Assembly: GCA_964023205.1 (NCBI GenBank)
Contig: OZ026833.1
Coordinates: forward strand, 35,938,366-36,002,365
DNA from: Lutraria lutraria
Lineage: Eukaryota; Mollusca; Bivalvia; Venerida; Mactridae
Length of the DNA: 64,000 bases
Direction: 5' to 3'
The notes under the pieces: model-generated
The model's database searches: none
The model's input: the letters and a program-made list of their open reading frames with translations, nothing else
Told to the model about the DNA's origin: nothing
Part shown: positions 53,149 through 64,000 of the stretch, one piece after another
How positions within the stretch are numbered: the stretch's first letter is position 1
How the letters are laid out: every line of letters begins with the position of its first letter
Made by a program: the position numbers and the translations under genes

Positions 53149-54166
53149 CAGCAAAACTGTTCAGGGGAGACAATCCAATATGGACTATTCTCTTCCAGTA
53201 CCTGTAACTATTTTAGCAGATTTCCTATATTAATAATTATGCTCATAAAACTCGGTTGATATTTCAAGTAACTTCATCAAGCACCTCATTTCAAAATGAT
53301 TTGTTAATTCGTATTTTTTTTCGCTATGAACTGTACGTAATTGAAACTTAGAATGGACAAAATATTCAAATATGTGCTACTCAGAATTTGATATATCGCT
53401 CATGATATTGCTTGTAACGATTGCTTGTAACGATTGCTTCATAATCATAATACTGCTGCTAATTAGATTTGATTAAAACTTGGTCATTCACTATAATATG
53501 CCGATAGCAAATTAAAATACTGAAAGTACTCATGGAAATTGAGACTTTCACTGCAACATGGAACAGGTACTAGTTGACAAATTGAATGGCAGAAGTAGAA
53601 AAAATTAGTACTTTGGTTCGGATAAAAATTCATGCGAGATGAGAGAGCGACAGCTATGGAAACCTCCAAAAATGAAACACATGAAGTCCATTGAAGCAAG
53701 TCTGTATAATATTATTGCAATTATATGTGTATAATATTATATAATGTACAAACTATTCAACTACTAAGTGATCCTTATCAAATTTAAAGTAGTGTAATAT
53801 GTTATAAATCATGTACATGCATATAAAGAGCATGTATATGGTAAAAATGATTAAATAATATTTCTAGAATAATTCATTTAATGATAAAATCCTTAAATTA
53901 TTACAAATGTGAACATAACTTACAGTAGATGAATTATAGTAGTACACAAGGCAACTTTACTTGCAAGATTCTTTATCAAATATGAATAGCATGTAAAATA
54001 TTAGGTCAATGTATTAATGGTGACATAATTCATTGTTTTGTTATCTACCGATAAAGCCGGGCAACAATTAAGAATGATAATTAAGGTCATTCATGACTGT
54101 AATCATATTAATTGGTTGATTTCTTTTCATACTTATAACATTATGTCTGTGTTGATCCTGTTGATT

Positions 54167-54340
54167 TACAGTCATAACCATGTTAGTGGCCACCTCCAAA
54201 TGAAGGCCACCATGTGAAAAGGTCCATAAATACTGTCATTGAATATTTAGAACAAAACAACTGTGAATGAAGGCCGTCTGTCAATGGAGGCCATGTTATG
54301 TCTTTCCCGAAAGTGGCCTTTGTTCACAGGTTTGATCGTA
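54167..54340. mobile_element. Pogo-like foldback repeat family B, full copy
   Basis: TACAGTCATAACCATGTTAG with GTGGCCACC at the left mirrors AAGTGGCCTTTGTTCACAGG and TTTGATCGTA at the right, about 174 bp. Confidence 0.65.
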
Positions 54341-55841
54341 TATACATGTAAACAGATTTGTAAGGAGAGTGTCTAATATCCTGTGGTTTACGCACCATCT
54401 AAAATCAAAACCAGCTGTAGGGCTTTAAAAGTCTGCTGTAATGTTGAGGTCACATTGAGTTGAAATAGAGTTATAATGTTGACAACATGTCCGAAAATAA
54501 ATTGTCCTTGTATGAAAGTGACTATGTTACTGAAATGATTACAAGCCAATATTTAACTGTATATTGTAGCCATTTAGAAACAATAATGCTTGACAGTAAA
54601 ATAGGACAATTGATACTAAATATCAACCTTGGATAAGATATTATACCCATCAACAATCTGACCCAGTTTGGGGAAGCATTTAATTACTAGTATTGTGGGT
54701 TCCACATTTGGTAATGATATTGGTGTTCTGTGACAATTTATTATGCTGCCATTTTTAGCCTCCATAGATAATTAACATTTTGTTTATACAAGTGTACTGA
54801 ATAAGACGAAATGCTTACATTTCTGCTATAGAAAATTTCTGGCCACACAAAAGGTGTTTTGTTCTTAATAAGCGATAATGTCAGAAAATATGCAAACATT
54901 TATGAACCTGAAATACATAGAGTTACAGATTTGGGAACATTTCCACATGTGATAATATCCACTTAATATACTAGTTAATGTACAGTATACAACTATACAT
55001 TCTCTATGAGGTCACTGATAATGATAACAAAGATTTAGAAACATCTTAAAGTTTATTCATACAATAAGGTAATTAAAGAAAACATATTCAAAAATATAAC
55101 AAGATAATTTGGAGTGATAAATAGCATAAAACAGATCTTTAATAAATATACAATGTACTAATAGCTGATGTCAAATTGAGACTGTTGAAATGGGCCTTTT
55201 TACATTATTCAGGAACAACTCAACATGTGATACTTTTTTGCACTTTGACTACAAAAGATGTTAACAGATGATCAGTAGTGTATGCGAACGAAATCATGCC
55301 AACATTTATTGAGGCAATTTCATTGCAAGGGACCAGGTTTAATGGAAAGAGCCATGAGTGTTGACAAAACCTGGGTAATTAAGCTTCTATATATATTCTA
55401 GAAAGAATCTACTATATGGAAAGCACCTTGGTCTCCATCCTCTAAGGAGTTCAAACAGACAAAGTCAATCAAAAATCAGATGTTCACTATCTTCCTTGAT
55501 GACATTGAAAAGATTTCAAGCATAGTACAGACCATCATTGCAAACATTCACACTGATACATTCAAAGATTTAACATAGAATTTTGGATTGAGCATTATAG
55601 AAAGTGTATTACATTCAACGTAGAGTACCTAAGAGCTACATAATCCTGCCCTTCACTAACTGAGTAATCCGACAGGTTTTAAATCAGAGAGTTTGAGCAG
55701 AAACAAATCTAGATGTGTACACAAAATAAAAATGAAGTTTTAATATCAACCTCAAACAATATTCAAACAATGTCAGATTCGTTCTTTAAAGCTATAAGAT
55801 TTATGAAATGAATCATAAAACAAATACATTAGCAAGCAAAA

Positions 55842-55974
55842 TACAGTACAACCTCTCCAGAGCGGCCATCTCTAGAGAAACACTCTCCCTTCAACACCAA
55901 CATAATTTCAACATCTCAACAACAACATAATTTTTCTACTTCCAAAAAGTAATGCTTTGGAGAGGTTGCATTGT
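55842..55974. mobile_element. Pogo-like foldback repeat family A, copy 5
   Basis: TACAGTACAACCTCTCCAGA at the left mirrors TTTGGAGAGGTTGCATTGTA at the right. Confidence 0.7.
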
Positions 55975-57058
55975 ATATGATTTAGATATTTGTGATAATT
56001 TTACAGTAGGGACATAACTTAAATTGTACAGAATTTCAATTATAAACCGCAGACTGAGAAAGTTGCGTATATTGTTTAAATAAATGCAATATAATATAAT
56101 ATTTCATGCATCCCTGGGTGAACTTGCATTAGCCCTTAACTTACACGACAATATTACAAATACATGTATAGGTACATCAAAAGTATCATTCCAATTAAGT
56201 CTTATGAATCAACTTTCAAGTCAGTGATTCATACCAAAAATTTGTAAAAAAGTTTCTTATTGGCTAAAGAATTTATCAAACTTCATCTGATTGGCTGAAA
56301 TGCTAGACTTCCAGTATATCATAAATTAGCATATAAATTAATAACACAATATCAATGAAAAACACTATCAGATATTTAGGTTTGTCGACTTAAAATGGAA
56401 TAAATACTGCATAACAAACTGCTTACACCATACATCAAGACACAAAAAGTCATTTTAACAATAGATACCAATATATTTTCGTGTTCAATTCCGCAAAGAA
56501 AGTAGTATTGTCCAATAAGCTGATTAATGCTGTATGTATGTATATTGGAAAACATATGATATGCAGAAAAAGATTCTATAGTAACATGCTGGGAAAAACG
56601 CCATATGACCCAAGCTGTTATGATGACTTAAACAAACAAGTAAACAATAATAAAAATTATGCTGCAATTTAAATGGACCAAATTCTAACTTCACAAGTTA
56701 TCAGCACGATAAATAATAATTAATGAGAAGAGACTCTTTGAAGAGATTTTTGTGAGTTTTCATAAATACGATGTTAGCCATCTGAAGAAAAATCTCTATA
56801 GATATCTGAGGAGGCTCTATTTATAGCACATGGTAATATGCCTTGGTGCTCCATTTAATTATTAGATACCACTACACCTAGATAATAATTATCTTTTTGA
56901 GGGAAATGGAGAGATTATCAAAAAAGAAAAATGTAAATCATATATAATGCCATGAGTAATGGACTAGACTCAGGAAATCTGAATAGAATTCTAATATTTG
57001 AGATTCACAAATCATTTATTTTTTGAAGTTAGTTTCCACAGAGATACTGTTGCTATGA

Positions 57059-60000
57059 CTACCAAGGAACACATGGATCTTTACAATACTGCAGCCATGT
57101 TTCCAGATGTCCTGAGTTCACTTGCATAATGGCGGTGTATGTTGTCAACTGAAAATAAAGAAATGATATTAAAAACTTATCATAATGTAACAAATGATAG
57201 CATTTCCCAAGCTATTGTCTATGTTTTCACAGAGGTTTAACATAGCAAGGGATATTCATTATTTTGGTGACTTTTCAGCTAAATTGTTGGAGGAAGACAC
57301 CAGGCATACATGTTTGTAGAACCCTCCACCTCCTGTGACCTTTGCTGCTTCAAGTTTGAATGTCATCTGGGACCGAATTTCACAAGTGTTTTTTTATTGA
57401 AATGTTACAATAAATATCTAATGCTTATGATGAAAATCTAGAAATGTGTCCATATGACACAGATGCAACCACCCTATTATTCTGGTCATGGTACACTCCA
57501 TGTGACACAAGATTTACATATAATATGTAATACCAAAATACAAGGGCAATTAACTCTAGAGTCTTCAGCCTTTGTCAGAGTTAAAACCCTTTACGTACAA
57601 CTTCATATGCTGATTAACATTTCTGTATGATTCCATAACTCTGCCCCAAATACTTTCTGAGATATGCATGACACAAGTTTTTCAGACAGACAGAAAGACG
57701 GATGGACAAGCACCTTTAGTATTGGGGCACAAATAAGATATTTTTACAGTAAGGTGGACTCCATTTGCAGGTAATACTGTAATCATGGTTGAAGTAAACA
57801 ATGATACATACTTTGTTTAAGACTGGTTTTGAAGACAGAACATCAAATATTCCTGGTACACCAACTCCCTAGAAGAAAACAAAATTCCATTTATTTCTGG
57901 AGAATACACAATCAAAGAGCACAAAATATACAATATATCCAAAAACAGTTTGTTTGTTTGTTTCTTTGTTACATCGGATTTTACGCCCCTTTTCAACAGT
58001 CAGAGTCATATGAGGTGGACAGTTCGCTTAACCATTGTTCCTGGGTAGAACCAGTACTAGACTCCCATCCTTCCATTTCTCAAATAAAGAGACATGTTTG
58101 GTAGTGGGGCTCAAACACAAGACCCACTATCAGTGAGAGGTTACACTGATTTGAAGTCGGTGGCCTATACCACTCGACCACGGAAGCAGGTTGCATCCAA
58201 ATGAACATTAGGACAGACTCTGAGGTTAAAGGACGGACATACTAACGATAGGATACTTAAGTGGCTTTCCCATTTTAAAATGTGTTAAAATTTAGCCACA
58301 TAAACCCGAGTTTAGCCACATAAATCCACTTATGGACATTTTTTTAAGTGACTCCAGTTGAACAAAGAGTCCTAACCCTAGAGTCACCTAAACCCAATTT
58401 GTTTGTACGCACCAACTGACAGGGTCATTTTGGCAACCTTTCTAGCTTAAATGGTGGAGGAGACCCCAGTGCATACCTGAGTAGAGCCATCGACATTCCG
58501 TAAGCCAGCTGGACATCTTCTTTACATGTGAAATTTGCCCGCGATAAATTTTGAGCTCAGAGCGGTGAGAGGCTAGAGATGACTAGTAAGAGACCATAAC
58601 TACTTGAACTTGAACATAGTTGCCTTGCGACATGCATTTCAGTACGAGTCTCTAAATGCAATGAATATTAAGAAAATATCAACATAGACATAATTAGGAA
58701 ATATAAGATTTCTCACATAGAAATGGGATGCTTAAAAGCATATAGAATCCTTACAACATAACATCACCAAAACATCGCTGGCTTATAAAACATACTACAG
58801 TGGATTAATAATCGCCATGGAAACCAACCTTCTGGGTCATATTCCTCATACACTTATTGGCAGGAGTACGACGGTCATCGAGGAAGAATGGATCCTTCCA
58901 GTGATCGTAATTTGTCTCCAGGACGTACCAGCCGCCAGCACCCTTATCTGACATGTACCAAACATCAGTACCATTTACCTCCCTGTTTCTTGTAATTACA
59001 CAAGCCTAGAATTTGTTAAAATATCTTTCATTTTTCATATATACATGTACTCAATAGGTCAATTAGTTCCTCTGCTGTTTGTGCCAGGTTTTATGGGTTT
59101 TTTCAACAGCTTTCCCAATTGTAATTACTCAGCAATTCCGTAACAGAGAAATATGCCTCATACATAAGTGTAGGATTACATATTTTGGTTATTTTGTTTC
59201 CGGTCACAACTGTTTTTTACCTAGTAGGTACTTGTTTTCAAGAATCATTCTCAGAATTACCAACTTTCAAATATGTTTATCATTCCCATTGAAAGAGAAA
59301 CAGGTTATTTCCATCTCTGGCTTTCTTTAGACAAACGTCAATGAGTTCCGATTGCAGCTTCAATGGTTTCCCACATGCGGTGGCATTATATGTAGTCAAA
59401 ATGACATTGATTTGCATAAATTAGCAATGATAGCACATTGTGACTAATAATTAATATGTTCAATAATCAAGATCACAATGTACATATGAACAAAGGTATA
59501 GTTACCTCCCCTGTTTTGTTACCACCAAGGATAAAGTAAGCGGGAGCAATCATCTGTTTGGAGGTCAACATGGTCATGGCTTGTTTAAAACTTTCTGCTT
59601 GCTCCATAGTCTCTCTAGTTAGAAAACCCATCCATGTACCTTTACCAGTCAGTAACAATTCAATCAGCCCTAACAAGATAAAATACTCAGTAACAAATTT
59701 AATTATGTACCGTGTATATTACAAAACTGAAATAAAACATTCATACCGTATAACAAGGGTTCAAAATTGTAAAAATTTGAATATTGAATGGAAATATTCA
59801 ATTTAGAGAGCACACATGGTCTATTTAATAATTGTTCACAGAATTCAGGGGTCATTACTCATGTGTGCCAATAAAGAGTTATTTAGCTTGTTATTGCTAT
59901 TTAATAGTGGCAATTTTATTAACTTTTCTCTCAAATTTTGGGGAAGACAGAATGTAAACTGTTTTAATTAGTAAACAGAGATCTTTTGCTGACATAACTG

Positions 60001-63000
60001 TTGCATGTATCCTATAAATATGTCCCATCACAATAGGACTCTTGTCAAACAAGAATTATGTCAGAAACAAACAAACAGTAATTAAAACTTGTATAAAACT
60101 ATTTTCATACCTATGTATCCACCATTAATGTTGAATCGTTCATTCATTGACAGAGTGAATTTGCCCTATCATAAAATAATAGGAGTCATTTACTAAATGA
60201 ATCCAAAGTATGAAAAGACTAATGTCAGAAATATGTTTTTTTTTTGCTAAACTGAAATAATAAAAAAATCCCAGCAATTTACTATGGTTACTAAAATCCT
60301 GTAAATGGAAACAAAATTAAAATTCTCACATTCAGAATAAATTTCGATATCCAAAGTGTATTAATTTTGATATGACAAACATTATATGCCATAAAACCTT
60401 GAAATAAAGGCCACCTTTGTAATCATATTTAAAAACGGTTTTAATATTGAGGTGGTCTCATTAGCGAGATTAAACCAATAAGAAATATAGAAACCTAGTC
60501 TTTACATTCATCATACTGAGGTGGTTCTTATAGTGCACGTATATAGGACAAAATTGGAAATAATCTATACATAAATTAAATGTTGAACAAAAACCTTAGG
60601 GAAAATGGCTAATAAAAAATATGGAGGAGAGAACTTAAACTGACTGGCATAAAATGTCCAACATTTTATACTCACAGGAGAAATGCCTGTTAAGATACCG
60701 ATGTATCCTGCATAGTTGACAGATTTGAAAACCGTCTTCCCTCTTTTCTTCCAAATCAGGTTTACGATTGAAGGACGTAACCTCTCAGTTATGGACCATG
60801 TCCTATTTTTCACATCCCATCTAGAATATTTCAAACAAGAGGGTATTTTAACAAAAAGATAACATGTCTCCCATTCAGTGATTGATTATTTTAGTCAGTT
60901 AATGCAAACAATACAACTTTAGCCTAAATGACCTTGAATCTCAAGGGCAAAGGTCAATTAAGGTCAAAAGTTTAGAGGCTGAACATCTCATTGAATACAT
61001 GTTCAACTGCAAATGCTCTAAGAATGAAGTCAAAAAATATGAAGGAATTCAAGGGGTTTTATGAAGAAGACGCAATAAGAAGTAGCACCATTTTATAAGA
61101 AGAAAAATGTCAAAACAAGAAGTGTCCCTTTGTTGAAAGGGGCAAAATAATGTTATGTAGGCTACTGACACAAAAAAGAGGTAAGGAAGTTTTCAGTATG
61201 GCAATCCTTAAAATGATTGTTTGTGGTATCTAAGAGACTTACTAATGGGCTTTCTGGTGACTGGAAATGCTTCAATTAAATTTCAGTTCATTTGTATGAA
61301 TGTAACAGAAAATGTTATATTTGCTCACACAGATAAAAACATTTTATAAATTGAGAATGATAAATAAATAAATAAATACGAAATTTAATCATGGTACATT
61401 GAAAAAAATATCATCACTAATTGAAAACAATATATCAAAATCAAAATAAATTGAAAATATTGAAAAGAATGATTTACCCCATGAAGAGACCAAAATCCAA
61501 GTTCCGAGCATGATAAAGCTGACCGGCTGTGTTTTCAGCAATTATTGATGTGCATACTGTAAATATCTCATAAAATATGTTGTACAGAGTTACTTCCCCT
61601 GGAAGAAAGTACAATACAATCTTAATTCAAATTTACAAAGCATATGGGAAAAAATTAGCATGTTGAAAGGATGGCACATAATGGAATATTAAGGCCTAAA
61701 ATGGTCATATGGACCAAAACCACATTTATCGTTACATATACAAACGTTACTACAACTAAGGAAAATCATGTACATGTAGTTACGACTTCAGAAATAACAG
61801 TTTCCTCACCTAGTAAGTTTAACTACATACATTTTAAAAAATTACTATAATTTCTAGTAACTGCTGCCAACAGATGTCTTACACATTAACCACACATTAA
61901 CAAGTGCACTTGGTAGAATTGAGAACAATTTCTCACCAAATGATCAAAAAACTTTTACAGAATATTTAGAAAAATAGAGAAAAGAATATTTGGACAATTA
62001 AGATACGAAAAATTAAGTGCAATTCAAATTACCTATCTCAATTCCAGTGGCATTTGAAATACCTCTGATCTCATCCTGATATGGCTGAGGTATAGATTCA
62101 ATAAAGAGAGGCTGAAAATAATCATCACCAATGAATTAAATTTTAGATCAGCACAGGCTGCACCTACATACATTTACAACACATTTCAAATAACGAAATA
62201 TTAAAGGGGCATGCCCTGGAACTCGAAGCGTCTCGAAAAGCAATCAAATTGGTATCATTTTAATGCCTAATCAATTGATGAAAGTCCTGTAAAATAGTTA
62301 CGAAAATATCCTGCTAGTTGACTCAAAATACACATTTCAAGATTTACCAAACCTGCCGATTACGGCCTCATAAATAATTCATCATTTCATAACTTGACCC
62401 TTTCGGGATCTGTCAAAACCGAAAACATCGCGGAAAAAATGTCAACAAACTGAACTAGTAAATTTTGCTCATGTTATATTCACTTGAAAGGCAGCGCACA
62501 TGCTCAGTTAAACTCTCAGATGAATCGGAAATAACGTTGTCATCAATAAAAGGCTGACAGCCTTTAATTCAAACCGACATACAAATACCGACGAGCGCGC
62601 GTAATAGGGTCATTTTTGAACGCACATTTGTTCTTTCACTTTTCAGTAATAATTGGTTTTACAAGTGACAAACACAGTTTTGGTGTACAAAAAACAAGAC
62701 ACAGCAGTTCCTGGGCATGCCCCTTTAAAAGTAAATGAAATATCACAGGAATACATACATTAATCATGTGGAAATCTTCAAGTAGACATAAACAAAGTTG
62801 CTCATCTATTGAAGGCATAGAAAGGTAAATGAGCACCTATAATTCAGTAACAAGAGCTCATGGCTTGACCTTACCCCAAGTAAATCAATATAGTAGATAA
62901 TCTCAGCCGCTATTCCTCCAAATTCAGTAACATACTTCTTGAATGCTTCCAGAATGGTTTTCATCTATGGGAAAAAATCAAAACTAAGATTCAAAAATTT

Positions 63001-63601
63001 TTTAGGAAATAAATTATTGTGAACTTGTTTCAACATAATCGGCTATACTTAATGCCTAACACCATTTTTCTATATTCATAAATTAAAATAAAAAAAGTTC
63101 TATGTAGATAAATTTAATAAAATGATGGCATTAATTAATGTGCGTTAATCAGTATATAGAGATGGTCTCAATGTATATATAATTAAAAGTACCAATATTT
63201 ATTTCACCAGGCTCCAAGGTTATAAAACCTGAAAACAGCCTCCAAGCTCAAATCTCAATTCCATTCTCAAATTATCATGGTTGAAAAGAAAAAGATGATT
63301 TATGAATAAATGCATATTCAGATCAATTTTACTGCCAGAATATTGTCTATATAATATCAATAATGTCTTATCATAATTACTTAGAAATATTTAAAGACAA
63401 GATATGAGATTTGAGCTTGGAGACCAATCTCAGGTTTTATAACCTTGGGGCCAGAAATCTTAATCTAGCAAGAATGACTGAAGAGAGTACTCAATAAAAA
63501 TACTTTAAGTAGTTACTTCATGTCTTTTATCATATGCCAACTTGTTCCATCTTTGTACTGGAGGGTCATCTAAGTTTATGGTGTACTCAGGAACCAGACG
63601 T
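57059..63601 (-). CDS. ASAH1: Acid ceramidase copy 2, last ten exons (5' end beyond the window)
   Basis: Minus-strand exons: 63601-63517, 62964-62875, 62111-62033, 61598-61478, 60820-60676, 60165-60111, 59669-59506, 59005-58829, 57868-57812, 57148-57059. They give 1063 nt and read through without a stop. The first two exons (signal peptide and first Cys) are not in 63602-64000. Catalytic features are kept: [10 protein letters not shown] with the nucleophile Cys, ARNLDFG, TNYDHW and DDRRTP. The C terminus, YCKDPCVPW, keeps the CxxxC disulfide pair, and its final Trp matches the human protein. Exon lengths equal copy 1 in nine of ten cases. The exon at 62964-62875 is 6 nt longer (two extra codons). 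By eye, 43 of 59 residues match in the 177-nt exon. The role should be ceramide hydrolysis in lysosomes. Whether the copies differ in substrate or tissue is unknown. Confidence 0.92.
57955..58195 (-). mobile_element. tRNA-derived SINE, minus strand
   Basis: The inverse of the family at 25905-26145: GGATTTTACGCCCCTTTTCA, GGTAGAACCAGTACTAGACT, GAGACATGTTTGGTAGTGGG and TATACCACTCGACCACGGAA. It lies between the last two exons of ceramidase copy 2. The 91-codon open frame over part of it is SINE sequence. Confidence 0.75.
58420..58620 (-). mobile_element. SINE fragment with conserved central domain, minus strand
   Basis: CTTTCTAGCTTAAATGGTGG, AGGAGACCCCAGTGCATACC and ATTCCGTAAGCCAGCTGGAC match the inverted copies at 51335 and 52636. 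Confidence 0.6.
62201..62728. mobile_element. TTAA-flanked MITE with AGGGGCATGCCC ends
   Basis: TTAAAGGGGCATGCCC at 62201-62216 is exactly inverted at 62713-62728, and after one mismatch the match continues through GGAACT. Read as TTAA target duplications, the element is 520 bp (62205-62724) with no ORF. It sits in ceramidase copy 2 between exons 62111-62033 and 62964-62875. Confidence 0.75.
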
Positions 63602-64000
63602 CTGAAATATGTGAATGTTTGATAGTACCACTTACACCAGGGTGGAAAAATAGTATTGTGTTTATGGATAACCTACACCAAAAATCCAAAATTAGAAAAT
63701 ATTTTGGAAAGAGTATTTTCTTGTTTTATCACAAAAAGTTAGAAAATAATTAGAATCTTTTTTTATCTACTTCCAACACTAATTTTGTTTTTGAACAAGT
63801 AACATAAAACATGACTATTTTTCATCCTATAAGCTTCTACATTCATCATAAATATGAAGAATTATTCCAAGGCACAATTTCAAGGATGAAGATAAATAGA
63901 CTTGATTGTTAAATGCAATGCTTCTTTTGAGTTTATGCTAAGACACATTCAATACTAACCATTTATATTATTTTTAAACTAGTCATAAATAAAAAGGACA
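63602..64000. other. Intron of ceramidase copy 2 running off the window
   Basis: I searched the minus strand for the short second exon (Cys-containing, ending phase 2) and for a signal-peptide exon and found neither, so both should lie beyond 64000. Confidence 0.6.

Larger units (their letters stand above)
53149..57058. other. Intergenic stretch between the two ceramidase genes
   Basis: It should contain the promoter of ceramidase copy 1 (right after 53148) and the 3' UTR of copy 2 (AATAAA on the minus strand at 57015-57020, 39 bp past the stop). Two pogo-like repeats sit at 54167-54340 and 55842-55974. No further gene is supported. Confidence 0.55.

Noticed and set aside
57829..58104. 91-codon plus-strand open frame
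   Set aside because: It covers a ceramidase exon on the opposite strand plus SINE sequence.

Overview
This window reads as AT-rich, repeat-dense invertebrate nuclear DNA, most likely from a mollusc or another lophotrochozoan. The evidence is small spliceosomal exons (about 45-370 nt) in kilobase introns, many tRNA-headed SINEs and MITEs, an L1/Tx1-like LINE, short TTAGGG-type interstitial repeats, and two animal-specific gene families. There are no bacterial operons. Most coding sequence is in exons too short to show as ORFs, so I built the gene models by chaining splice sites with matching codon phase. The species cannot be named from sequence alone.

Layout. 1-1.25 kb: no gene; it holds a perfect 36-bp palindrome. 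1.25-4.73 kb: a decayed plus-strand LINE with a poly(A) tail. 5.96-6.34 kb: a TTAA-flanked MITE. 6.7-12.7 kb: a previously hidden plus-strand gene whose exons are all joined in phase 1. It encodes a PH-like segment, an acidic linker and an IRS/DOK-type PTB domain, with one apparent frameshift in the PTB exon. 12.7-19.2 kb: intergenic DNA with a GAT microsatellite, SINEs and a MITE. 19.27-45.37 kb: a complete 18-exon plus-strand gene of 709 codons for a cyclic-nucleotide-binding-domain protein, closest to CNBD2. Its introns carry two large minisatellites (37-bp and 34-bp units), a perfect 52-bp inverted repeat, a hAT-like MITE with an exact 8-bp target-site duplication, and SINEs. Two perfect CRE palindromes lie about 115-130 bp upstream of its start codon.

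45.65-53.15 kb: a complete 12-exon minus-strand acid ceramidase gene (386 codons, signal peptide, catalytic Cys133). It converges tail to tail on the CNBD2-like gene with only 274 bp between the stop codons. 57.06-63.60 kb: a second acid ceramidase gene in the same orientation. Its last ten exons are in the window and the first two lie beyond the right edge. Exon lengths and phases match the first copy almost exactly, so the pair is a tandem duplication.

Function. The two ceramidases would hydrolyse ceramide to sphingosine and fatty acid in lysosomes. The CNBD2-like protein has an intact phosphate-binding cassette in its first domain and a degenerate second domain. The PH-PTB protein would be a tyrosine-kinase adaptor if it is intact. 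Nothing indicates that the three loci act in one pathway. I found no CRISPR array, operon, rRNA or intact tRNA gene.
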